Positions 56,958 through 64,000 of a stretch of DNA of 64,000 nt are shown in pieces. The first letter of the stretch is position 1. Each line of letters opens with the position of its first letter. The stretch is from Stutzerimonas stutzeri. GTDB lineage: Bacteria; Pseudomonadota; Gammaproteobacteria; Pseudomonadales; Pseudomonadaceae. The translations under genes and the position numbers were made by a program. Under the pieces are notes generated by a model, which had not been told where the DNA came from, made no database searches, and saw only the letters and a program-made list of their open reading frames with translations. The DNA is taken from positions 186,001-250,000 of the forward strand of contig NZ_JAMOHZ010000006.1 in the NCBI RefSeq assembly GCF_024448715.1, in the 5' to 3' direction.

Positions 56958-57276
56958 TTGAAATGTCTCCTTGAACAAGGTGTAGAGATAATTTGAACGG
57001 GCAAATACCCCGAACGGTGACTGTGTGCAAGGAGTTAGGAGTCGTAGCAATGATCGGATCGAAATCTAAACATGTAGCGATTCACGGTGACACATGCAGC
57101 AGCAGCCAATGAAAGATACTCCATTTCTGTCGCAATGCGAGCATTATTTTCATATTCCGCCAAAGCGTCAGAGATGCAGCGCATCGTACTGGCTCAGGGG
57201 CTTTGAACCGGCTTCGTGGGCTCGGTAAGATGCACGCCTTTCTTTGACAACTACCAGCCAAATCAGGACGCCCGCC
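56958..57276 (-). promoter_or_regulatory. Shared upstream region of the cold-shock gene and dcd
   Basis: About 320 nt between the divergent cold-shock gene and dcd. It holds the dcd promoter side at the right and, on the minus strand, a leader that is relatively AT-rich just before the cold-shock gene, which could be the structured 5' leader used for cold-dependent translation. No precise element was identified. Confidence 0.4.
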
Positions 57277-57843
57277 ATGAGCATCAAATCGGACAAGTGG
57301 ATTCGCCGGATGGCCCAGGAGCACGGCATGATCGAGCCCTACGTCGAGCGCCAGGTGCGCGGCGAGGGCAGCGAGCGCCTGATTTCCTATGGCGTGTCCA
57401 GTTATGGCTACGACGTGCGCTGTGCCGATGAATTCAAGGTGTTCACCAACATCAATTCGGCGACGGTCGATCCGAAGAACTTCGACGAGAAAAGCTTCGT
57501 CGACATCAAGAGCGATGTCTGCATCATCCCACCGAACTCGTTCGCTCTGGCCCGTACCGTCGAATATTTCCGCATTCCGCGTAACGTTTTAACCATCTGT
57601 CTTGGCAAGAGCACCTACGCCCGTTGCGGCATTATCGTCAACGTGACGCCGCTCGAGCCCGAATGGGAAGGGCACGTGACGCTGGAATTCTCCAACACCA
57701 CCACATTGCCAGCGAAGATCTATGCCAACGAGGGCGTGGCGCAGATGCTGTTCCTGGAGTCGGATGAAGAGTGTGAGACGTCATACCGCGATCGCGGCGG
57801 CAAATATCAGGGCCAGCGCGGTGTAACGCTGCCTAAGGCATAA
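57277..57843 (+). CDS. dcd: dCTP deaminase
   Basis: Deaminates dCTP to dUTP, feeding dTTP synthesis. The 188-residue product has the family blocks [37 protein letters not shown], and [29 protein letters not shown] with the catalytic Glu, and ends in the flexible [19 protein letters not shown] tail that closes over the nucleotide. The ATG at 57277 is preceded by CAGGACG. It lies close to apbC and metG, as in P. aeruginosa. Confidence 0.97.
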   Translation: MSIKSDKWIRRMAQEHGMIEPYVERQVRGEGSERLISYGVSSYGYDVRCADEFKVFTNINSATVDPKNFDEKSFVDIKSDVCIIPPNSFALARTVEYFRIPRNVLTICLGKSTYARCGIIVNVTPLEPEWEGHVTLEFSNTTTLPAKIYANEGVAQMLFLESDEECETSYRDRGGKYQGQRGVTLPKA

Positions 57844-57940
57844 AGCCTTTCAGGAACCCCTGGCTACTTTATCGATGCGGACGGTAGCTGATGCTGCCGC
57901 CCGCATTGTTGTTTCAGGGGTCGGCTCGTCGCTCCGTTCA

Positions 57941-58624
57941 TCACCAAGGTAGCGTTTCGCCCTGATAGTCGATGAACCGATGGCCACCCTGGCCGGCAGC
58001 GCGCGTGACCTGCTCGACCATGCCGCGGCAACTGGTTTCGATATCCAGTGGCGCTTCCGCTCCGCCCATATCTGTCTTGACCCATCCCGGGTGCATCGAA
58101 AGCACAGTTAGGCCCGTGCCTTCTCCGAGACCTGCAACGAAGGTTCGTGTCAGATGGTTGAGGGCCGCCTTGCTCGCGCCGTACAGCGGCATGCCCATCC
58201 CCGGGCCGGTTTCGACGCTGCCCATAATAGAACTCATGAAAGTAATGACGCCCGAGTGCGAGTCGAGCAGGGGCAGCATGCGCTTGGCCAGTCGCACCGG
58301 CGCGATTGCGTTGGTCATGAACAACTGGCTGACGTTTTCCGGCGTAGCGGTGTCGGCCGAGAGCGCGCGTGAGCCAGCAATCCCTGCGTTGATGTAAAGC
58401 ACATCAAGTGTGATGCCGGACAATCGCTGGGTGAGGGCATCGACCCTTGCGGGATCGTCTATATCCAGCGCTTCGATACGGATATTCGCGATGGCCTTCA
58501 GCGCATCCGCGCGCTGCGGGTCACGAAGGGTGGCGATCACTTGCCACCCTTCGCTGGCGAACTGCTTCGCCAAACCCAGGCCGAGGCCACGTGACGCGCC
58601 GATGATCAGAATTGTGTTGGGCAT
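57941..58624 (-). CDS. Short-chain dehydrogenase/reductase
   Basis: A 227-residue NAD(P)-dependent oxidoreductase. The cofactor motif GASRGLGLG (residues 9-17), NAGIAG (about 79-84), the catalytic Ser in MSSIMGSV, and YGASK (Tyr and Lys) near residues 148-152 are intact. C-factor-like SDR proteins have this length and the HPGWVKTDMGG segment. Substrate unknown. It is convergent with dcd and does not adjoin related pathway genes. Confidence 0.9.
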   Translation of the reverse strand: MPNTILIIGASRGLGLGLAKQFASEGWQVIATLRDPQRADALKAIANIRIEALDIDDPARVDALTQRLSGITLDVLYINAGIAGSRALSADTATPENVSQLFMTNAIAPVRLAKRMLPLLDSHSGVITFMSSIMGSVETGPGMGMPLYGASKAALNHLTRTFVAGLGEGTGLTVLSMHPGWVKTDMGGAEAPLDIETSCRGMVEQVTRAAGQGGHRFIDYQGETLPW

Positions 58625-58722
58625 GGAAAGAGCTCCGAAATAGACGGGCTATAAGCATAGCTAATGCTGCTGCAGTGCCTTTTTAATCTCGCAGGTTTCG
58701 TGCGTTGTACCGCTAGAACGAA

Positions 58723-58753
58723 AAATGCCCGCATCACCAGGATGCGGGCATTT
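58723..58753 (-). terminator. Rho-independent terminator after sodB
   Basis: A perfect 13-bp stem (AAATGCCCGCATC / GATGCGGGCATTT, 5-nt loop) with T's following on the minus strand, 51 nt past the sodB stop. Confidence 0.88.
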
Positions 58754-58803
58754 CGGTTGCGAGTGTCACGGGACTAGCCGTCCCATGTTGCAAGCCAGGT
58801 GAC

Positions 58804-59385
58804 TCAGCCGGCGAAGTTCTTCGCGACGAAGTCCCAGTTGACTACGTTCCAGAATGCTTCAACGAACTTCGGACGCGCATTGCGATAGTCAATGTAGTAG
58901 GCGTGTTCCCAGACGTCGCAGGTCAGCAGCGGCTTGTCGCCAGCGGTCATCGGGTTGCCGGCACCGATGGTGCTCGCCAGGCCGACGCTGCCGTCGGACT
59001 TCTTCACCAGCCAGGCCCAGCCGGAGCCGAAGGTGCCGATGGCGGTCTTGGTGAACTCTTCCTTGAACTTGTCGAAGGAACCGAAGGAGGCGTTGATGGC
59101 ATCAGCCAGAGCGCCGGTCGGCTGGCCACCGGCGTTCGGTGCCATGCAGTTCCAGAAGAAGGTGTGGTTCCAGACCTGAGCGGCATTGTTGAAGATGCCA
59201 CCGGACGAGGTCTTGATGATGGTTTCCAGGTCCTTGCCTTCGAACTCGGTGCCCGGGATCAGGTTGTTCAGGTTGGTCACGTAAGCCTGGTGATGCTTGC
59301 CGTGATGGTATTCAAAAGTCTCGGCGGAAATGTGCGGCTCAAGGGCATTCTTTTCAAACGGAAGCGGCGGCAATTCGAAAGCCAT
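58804..59385 (-). CDS. sodB: Superoxide dismutase, iron type
   Basis: Removes superoxide. The 193-residue product has the four metal ligands in the usual context: His27 ([12 protein letters not shown]), His in [10 protein letters not shown], Asp and His in [11 protein letters not shown]. The residues around the active site ([11 protein letters not shown] and [11 protein letters not shown]) fit FeSOD rather than MnSOD. The ATG at 59385 has AGGAGAT upstream. A longer frame upstream is not family-like. Expressed as a single gene with its own terminator. Confidence 0.97.
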   Translation of the reverse strand: MAFELPPLPFEKNALEPHISAETFEYHHGKHHQAYVTNLNNLIPGTEFEGKDLETIIKTSSGGIFNNAAQVWNHTFFWNCMAPNAGGQPTGALADAINASFGSFDKFKEEFTKTAIGTFGSGWAWLVKKSDGSVGLASTIGAGNPMTAGDKPLLTCDVWEHAYYIDYRNARPKFVEAFWNVVNWDFVAKNFAG

Positions 59386-59746
59386 GGTGTATCTCCTGCT
59401 CAGGTGTCGAGAATAGATGCGGCTCGGAAGGAGGCAGCTGCGCTGTTGACCAGCGCCTCGCGGAACGGAGAAAACTACTGCACTGATGCTCGTCCGTTTA
59501 CGCCTGTCTTTCCCTTCGCTCGCTACATGCGTGCGCAATCTTTCGGCCGTTCACGGGCGGCCGTAATGGCGGGCTGAAGCGTTCCACTCCATGCCCGCGA
59601 ACCAGGGATCATAGCACCCGGCTTGCGGCAAAACCACGCGACAACTGTGTGGAAAAGCCGAGGCCAGAGCTTGTCGCTTGGGCTCGCTCAGGGCGGGGTG
59701 CTGCATGGGACCCTCTGCGTGGACCTCCGCTTACAGCAGGCGTTCC
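59386..59746 (-). other. Gap between sodB and argO
   Basis: About 360 nt without a supported gene. It contains the sodB promoter region on the left and the end of argO on the right. No Fur box or terminator was clearly seen. A few short open frames on both strands lack coding character. Confidence 0.45.
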
Positions 59747-60349
59747 TCAGGTGAGGATAACCAGTTGCGCAGCGATGGCGAACATCATTCCCGCCACGCC
59801 CAGATCAATCAGCCGCCAGGTCAGCGGCCGTGCGAGCCAGGGCGCCAGCCAGGCGCCGCCAAGGGCGAGAATGAGAAACCACAGAGTCGACGCACTTGCG
59901 GCACCGAGCGTATAGGCGCCGGGCTCGGGCTGCTGGGCACCGAGCGAGCCGATCAGCAACACCGTGTCGAGATAAACGTGTGGATTGAGCAGCGTGACCG
60001 CCAGCGCGGCGAGCAGCACGCTCTGCAACGAGCGTGGGCCGCGTTGCGCGTCCTCCAGCAGGGCTTGTGGACGTGCCGCGCGGCGCAAGGCGATAACACC
60101 GTAGTACAGCAGAAACATCACGCCACCCCAGCGCGTGATCTGCAGCAACAGCGGACTTTCCGCCAGCACCGCGGCGAGGCCGAACACGCCGATGCTGACC
60201 AGCAGAATGTCACAAAGGATGCAGAGGACGGCTACGGGCAGATGGTGTTCTCGGCGCAGGCTCTGTGCCAGGACAAAGGCGTTTTGGGCACCGATGGCTA
60301 TGATCAGTCCTGCCGTCACCAGTAATCCGTTGAAATAGCTCTGCCACAT
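59747..60349 (-). CDS. argO: LysE-family amino-acid exporter (ArgO-like)
   Basis: A 200-residue membrane protein with six helices of the LysE/ArgO exporter type; the N-terminal GLIIAIGAQNAFVLAQSL (about residues 15-32) is the conserved exporter motif, and NPHVYLDTVLLIGSLGAQ is typical of the LysE group. It exports arginine or lysine. The ATG at 60349 was chosen since it starts the conserved helix; the frame from 60370 adds seven residues. It is divergent from argP, the classical regulator-exporter pair. Confidence 0.93.
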   Translation of the reverse strand: MWQSYFNGLLVTAGLIIAIGAQNAFVLAQSLRREHHLPVAVLCILCDILLVSIGVFGLAAVLAESPLLLQITRWGGVMFLLYYGVIALRRAARPQALLEDAQRGPRSLQSVLLAALAVTLLNPHVYLDTVLLIGSLGAQQPEPGAYTLGAASASTLWFLILALGGAWLAPWLARPLTWRLIDLGVAGMMFAIAAQLVILT

Positions 60350-60448
60350 AGTCGCTCTGCCTGTTCGCATTCGAATGAATGCTCACAGTCTCGGTGGCTC
60401 TGTCGTATAAGAAAAACGAAATATCTTAATGCTATATAAGGAAATCTG

Positions 60449-61336
60449 ATGTTCGATTACAAACTGTTGGTCGCTCTGGCGGCTGTGGTCGAGCAGTCTG
60501 GATTCGATCGCGCCGCCCAAGCGCTGGGGCTGTCGCAATCGGCAGTGTCCCAGCGCATTAAGTTGCTGGAGGCCCGGCTCGGGCAGCCAGTGCTATTGCG
60601 CGCTGCGCCGCCTCAGCCGACTGAAGTGGGTCGGCGTCTGCTCAATCACGTGCAACAGGTGCGTTTGCTGGAGCGCGATCTACAGGGGCAAGTGCCGGAA
60701 CTGGATGAGAGCCGCCTGCCGGAAAGGCTGCGTATCGCCCTCAATGCCGACAGTCTCTCGACCTGGTGGGCCGAGGCGGTCGCGCCGTTCTGCACGGCGC
60801 ATGGGGTGGTGCTCGATCATGTGCTGGAAGATCAGGCGGTGGGCCTCAAACGCATGCGGGCGGGGGAAGTGGCGGCCTGCGTGTGCGCGGTGGAGCGTCC
60901 GCTGGCCGGCGCGCGCAGTCAGTTTCTCGGTGCCATGCGCTATCGCGCCCTTGCCAGTCCGGCCTTCATCGCCCGCCATCTGAGCGGCGATCCGCCGACG
61001 GAGGCTCTATTGCGGGCGCCAGCGATAGTGTTCGGTCCTGATGATCAATTGCAACGTCGCTATCTGGCCTCGCTGGGTCTCAGCGGTGCCTTCAGTCATC
61101 ACCTGTGTCCGTCGTCCGAGGGCTTCGTTCGCTTGCTGCAGAGCGATCTTGGCTGGGGTCTAGTACCTGAGCTTCAGGTACGCGGTGAGCTGGCTAGTGG
61201 GGCGCTAGTCGATGTGTTTCGCGGCAAACCGATCGATGTGCCGCTCTATTGGCATCATTGGCGCAATGGCGGCGAGTTGCTCGCCGAACTTACCCAGCAA
61301 CTCACGCGCTCGGTCAGGCAATGGCTGGTCGATTGA
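60449..61336 (+). CDS. argP: LysR-family regulator ArgP (IciA)
   Basis: A 295-residue LysR-type regulator of argO. The winged helix-turn-helix starts MFDYKLLVALAAVVEQSGFDRAAQALGLSQSAVSQRIKLLE, the ArgP signature. Its effectors in E. coli are arginine and lysine. It is divergent from argO with a 99-nt gap that is AT-rich and contains the shared operator region. No unusual feature is seen. Confidence 0.95.
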   Translation: MFDYKLLVALAAVVEQSGFDRAAQALGLSQSAVSQRIKLLEARLGQPVLLRAAPPQPTEVGRRLLNHVQQVRLLERDLQGQVPELDESRLPERLRIALNADSLSTWWAEAVAPFCTAHGVVLDHVLEDQAVGLKRMRAGEVAACVCAVERPLAGARSQFLGAMRYRALASPAFIARHLSGDPPTEALLRAPAIVFGPDDQLQRRYLASLGLSGAFSHHLCPSSEGFVRLLQSDLGWGLVPELQVRGELASGALVDVFRGKPIDVPLYWHHWRNGGELLAELTQQLTRSVRQWLVD

Positions 61337-61342
61337 GCGTGT

Positions 61343-61624
61343 TCAGGCCATGATTCGCTGGCCGCGATAGATGCGCACCGATGGTGTGTAACCGTTGCTG
61401 CTTGCGGAAGGAGAAGGTTTCGCCAAAACGGGCGGCGGCATATCGCTGTAGGCGGCCAATTGTCTGCCAAGGTCGCGGGTAGTTTCGTCACTGGAGCCTA
61501 GGCATGCCGTCAGCATCGCCATGATGGCGTCGGGTTGGCTCAGGCGGATATCAAGCTGTTGTTCTTCGCGTAACCGGCGGCGAAGAGTCTGCATGCAATC
61601 GAGTACAGCCTTGTTGAACTCCAT
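61343..61624 (-). CDS. Hypothetical 93-residue protein
   Basis: A 93-residue cytoplasmic protein (MEFNKAVLDCMQTLRRRLREEQ...) with a helical N-terminal two thirds and a Pro/Ser-rich C-terminal part ending in PSVRIYRGQRIMA. No known domain was recognised. It lies 6 nt past the argP stop in convergent orientation. The ATG at 61624 is preceded by GAGGAAC on the minus strand. Composition is protein-like, but function is unknown. Confidence 0.62.
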   Translation of the reverse strand: MEFNKAVLDCMQTLRRRLREEQQLDIRLSQPDAIMAMLTACLGSSDETTRDLGRQLAAYSDMPPPVLAKPSPSASSNGYTPSVRIYRGQRIMA

Positions 61625-61995
61625 GATGATTCGTTCCTCTTAGTTCCGCCTCAGCCGCCCGAATCCCTAGGCCCGACATCCTTGTCGGCAAATGCTATCC
61701 ACTGGCATGACTACCAAAGCAACAGGCGTACCAAGCTTCGGTTTTCGGCGCATTTCGCATCAGAATTTCGCTCCAAGCCCGGCGTGGCTGGCTTGGGTAT
61801 GTATAGGATTTCTGTTTTAAGAGCGGGCCAGCGCTGTTGCCTATTAACCGCTGCGGCGCATTGCACATCCTTGAATCGTGGCAACGCCTGCGCGCTTGCA
61901 GATGGTGCGTTTATCCATCCTCTCATCGCTGAAGTGACGCTGCTGAATCGTTATACTGCGCGTTGACTCTCGCTTCGCGCCATCAAAGGTATCCC
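61625..61995 (+). other. Gap before the coiled-coil membrane protein
   Basis: About 370 nt with no supported gene and slightly lower GC than the surroundings. It should hold the promoter for 61996 and the start region of the minus-strand hypothetical gene. An open frame at 61682-61966 has no ribosome-binding site and no protein-like pattern. Confidence 0.45.
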
Positions 61996-62898
61996 ATGCG
62001 CAACGATGCTCACGACGAACTGGACCATGTACCCAGCCTGACCGCTGGCCGTGACCGCGATCCCTATCCCGCGCCGGAGCTTGAGCCGATCAGCAAGCCC
62101 GTGGAAAGCCGCTCGGATGATGGGCGATCACGGCAGAAGCGCCGCGGCGTCAGCACCGCACCGCTATGGGTGATGATTGCGGCGCTGTTCGCCGCATTGG
62201 CGGCACTGGGCTGGTGGAGCATGCAACAGATCTCCCGGCTCGAGGCGCAAGTGGTCGCCACTCAGGAAAGCTTCGCGCGGATCAGCGAAGACGCGGCAGG
62301 CAGGCTGCAGGATATCTCCGGAAAGATGGTAGCGACGGAGTCCAGCGTCACCACTGAAGGCGAAGCGTTGAAACTGCGCATCAAACAGCTTGAGAAGCAG
62401 GCGCTCGATCTGGCGGAGCAACAGCGCGCCATCACTACTCAGCAGCAGAGCCTGACGGGCAAACAGGGTAATCAGGATCAGCGCCTGGACGAACAGGCCA
62501 GGCGGGTCGAAGCGGTAGCGACAGACGTGCGTAACCAGCAGGGCACAGCCGCGACCCTTGCCGAAGGCCTGAAAGGGCTGACCAGCGAGCAGGCGGCGCT
62601 GAATTCCACGGTGAACGAACTGAAGGGCTCATCCGACAGCATCGACAAACTTTCCGCTCGATTGGATGGGATGAGCAACGACATCGCCGCGCTGAAACAG
62701 CGAGGTGATTCCAATCCGGCAGTCAGCCGCCTCGAACAGGAGGTGCTGATTCTGCGCAGCGAGCTGGACAATCGACCGGCCGCCACGCCGGGTGTGAATA
62801 TCGGTGAGTTCGATGCATTCCGCGCACAGATGACGCGCAACCTCAGCACCCTGCGAGGGCAGATCGCCAACCTGCAGGAGCAAATCGATCGCCGCTAG
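61996..62898 (+). CDS. Single-pass membrane protein with long coiled coil
   Basis: A 300-residue protein: a charged cytoplasmic N-terminus (about 55 residues), one membrane helix (about residues 55-77, LWVMIAALFAALAALGWW), then a long Gln/Glu/Ala-rich coiled coil (about 80-300) with repeated LEQQ- and SEQAALNSTVNEL-like heptads. The coiled coil would lie in the periplasm. The ATG at 61996 has AAAGG upstream. Topology resembles cell-envelope or polymer-handling proteins, but no family is recognised. Confidence 0.7.
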   Translation: MRNDAHDELDHVPSLTAGRDRDPYPAPELEPISKPVESRSDDGRSRQKRRGVSTAPLWVMIAALFAALAALGWWSMQQISRLEAQVVATQESFARISEDAAGRLQDISGKMVATESSVTTEGEALKLRIKQLEKQALDLAEQQRAITTQQQSLTGKQGNQDQRLDEQARRVEAVATDVRNQQGTAATLAEGLKGLTSEQAALNSTVNELKGSSDSIDKLSARLDGMSNDIAALKQRGDSNPAVSRLEQEVLILRSELDNRPAATPGVNIGEFDAFRAQMTRNLSTLRGQIANLQEQIDRR

Positions 62899-62926
62899 GC
62901 TTCGGCGCTGGTTCGCGATGAATCGT

Positions 62927-62959
62927 AAAAAAAGCCGCGGCGCAATGAACGCAGCGGCT
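62927..62959 (-). terminator. Terminator of the estA gene
   Basis: On the minus strand, a hairpin with stem AGCCGC/GCGGCT is followed by seven T's about 30 nt past the estA stop. A longer, imperfect pairing extends it. The T-run is only on the minus strand, so it serves estA. Confidence 0.75.
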
Positions 62960-62989
62960 CAGCCAGAGCAAGCCAAACGAGAAGAGGTA

Positions 62990-64000
62990 TTACAGATCCA
63001 GCGCCAGGGATAGGCCGATACCATGGTTACGGTTGTCGTTACCCTGGTAGTTGTAGTTGGCGCGAACGCTGAGTCCCGCTGTGAGCTGATGCGCGACACC
63101 AACGCTGAAGCGTGTCTGATCGCCGGTGGGAGTGGCGCCGGGCAGCTCGAAGCTATTGTTCGGTACGCTGTTCAGCGACATACGCAGATCGTCACGTTCG
63201 TCATCCTTGCGTTCGACCTCGCGTGCGACTTCACCAAAAAGGCGAGTGCGCTCGGTCAGCGCATAGCCGCCAAATAGACCGAGCGACAATCGCAGCGAGT
63301 CCAACTCCTGGTCTTCATAGGTCAGTGCGGTAGCGCTGGCGCCTTTTTCGCTATAACCATCGACTTCGATTTTCTGATAGCTGGCGCCGATGAACGGGCC
63401 GAACTGAAGGCGTTCGCCCTGTTGCATCAGGTTGAAGCCGGTTTTGCCCGAAACGCCCCAAAGCATTCCTTCAGTACTTCCCTTCTCGGAGCGCTCGGCG
63501 ACGCCGAGGGCGAAGGTGCGCTCGAGATCATCGTAGTCCAGGTAACCGGCACTCACACTGAAGTCAGCGAACAGGCGTTCCTGCTGGAAGCTGGCGAATG
63601 CCGTGGCTAGGTAGCTGCGCATGTCGTAATCCGAGTCTCCCTCGCCCAAGGTCAGCGAGTTCTGTCCCAGCCCAAGGCTGAGCCCTGCCAGCCAGTTGTC
63701 GCTGACTCGGTTGGTCGCACCGATCGCAAGCGTTGGGTTGTCCCCATCGCCACCGCCGAAGCCGTCGTATTCCGGACTGTTGTAGCCACCCTGTACGAAG
63801 GTGCGCCAGGCACCGATCGATTGCCAATTACCGCGCTGCACGGTCAGCTCGTTGTCGAGCATCTGCAGGTGATTGCGCAAGGCCGAGCGGCCCATTTCAG
63901 GCAAACGCGAAACCTCAGCCGGCGCGGAAAGAATTGAATAGATGTAGTCGGCACTGATCTGATGAACTGCCGTGGTGGGGTGCACCTGGTCATTGAATAG
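62990..64000 (-). CDS. estA: Autotransporter esterase EstA, C-terminal part
   Basis: The 336 visible residues end the gene; the 5' part lies beyond the window. The first visible residues, LFNDQVHPTTAVHQ, contain the Asp-x-x-His block V of GDSL esterases with catalytic Asp and His, followed by SILSAPAEVSRLPEM. The rest is an outer-membrane autotransporter beta-barrel ending in LSLALDL, with many alternating aromatic strands. EstA of Pseudomonas is anchored in the outer membrane and affects rhamnolipid, motility and biofilm. The order fits the known family exactly; the catalytic Ser is outside the window. Confidence 0.93.
   Translation of the reverse strand, partial: LFNDQVHPTTAVHQISADYIYSILSAPAEVSRLPEMGRSALRNHLQMLDNELTVQRGNWQSIGAWRTFVQGGYNSPEYDGFGGGDGDNPTLAIGATNRVSDNWLAGLSLGLGQNSLTLGEGDSDYDMRSYLATAFASFQQERLFADFSVSAGYLDYDDLERTFALGVAERSEKGSTEGMLWGVSGKTGFNLMQQGERLQFGPFIGASYQKIEVDGYSEKGASATALTYEDQELDSLRLSLGLFGGYALTERTRLFGEVAREVERKDDERDDLRMSLNSVPNNSFELPGATPTGDQTRFSVGVAHQLTAGLSVRANYNYQGNDNRNHGIGLSLALDL

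Noticed and set aside
1..64000. CRISPR arrays, complete insertion sequences, prophage genes
   Set aside because: No spaced direct repeats, transposase, integrase or phage structural genes were seen; the only mobile-DNA traces are the REP-like element and the umuC remnant.

Overview
The window is a GC-rich gammaproteobacterial chromosome segment. Gene content and order point to Pseudomonas sensu lato, most likely the P. stutzeri (Stutzerimonas) group: a complete rnf cluster with nth, the algU-mucABCD locus followed by lepA-lepB-rnc-era-recO-pdxJ, an AsrA-type lon next to pruR-putA-putP, and metG, apbC, dcd, sodB, argO/argP and estA. The genus call rests on recognised gene families and remembered synteny with P. 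aeruginosa, not on a database search.

Layout. (1) 1-6467, minus strand: nth (cut by the window edge) behind rnfABCDGE, an ion-pumping ferredoxin:NAD oxidoreductase, with several 4-nt overlaps. (2) 6700-15444: housekeeping genes: a small secreted protein, a crotonase that may be a DspI-type enoyl-CoA hydratase, an orphan periplasmic binding protein, ung, a DUF4142 protein, an HDOD protein, ygfZ, sdhE-ygfX and nadB. (3) 15445-19899: the envelope-stress/alginate locus algU-mucA-mucB-rseC-mucD, preceded by two matching AlgU-type promoter motifs. mucB carries one extra A in a run of nine A's and is frameshifted as written. (4) 20046-26272: lepA, lepB, a DUF4845 gene, rnc, era, recO and pdxJ, tightly packed. 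(5) 26308-32662, mostly minus: DUF2905, a LysR regulator divergent from a DUF1127 gene, cmoAB, a chagasin-like lipoprotein and a second-type Lon. (6) 32814-40992: proline use: pruR, putA, putP and a second near-identical putP.

(7) 41471-47540: a signalling block: a REC-PAS-histidine kinase, then a compact set of TonB-dependent receptor, YfiR-like periplasmic protein, membrane histidine kinase with a YfiN-like sensor, and a single-domain response regulator. The last four overlap or nearly touch and look like one envelope-to-cytoplasm signalling unit. (8) 48145-52234: accessory region: a secreted alpha/beta hydrolase, a SnoaL-like protein, a frameshifted 3' remnant of a umuC/rulB polymerase gene, an orphan curlin-repeat (amyloid-type) protein, a second decayed reading frame and tRNA-Gly(CCC). 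(9) 52301-64000: rsuA, a CWC zinc-type protein, metG, apbC, a cold-shock gene, dcd, an SDR, sodB, argO/argP, two hypotheticals and the 3' part of the estA autotransporter esterase.

The points most worth a second look are the mucB A9 tract, the receptor-YfiR-kinase-regulator set, the orphan curlin protein in a decaying tRNA-linked region, and the paired putP genes with an inverted-repeat cluster in front of putA. No CRISPR array, complete insertion sequence or prophage was seen.
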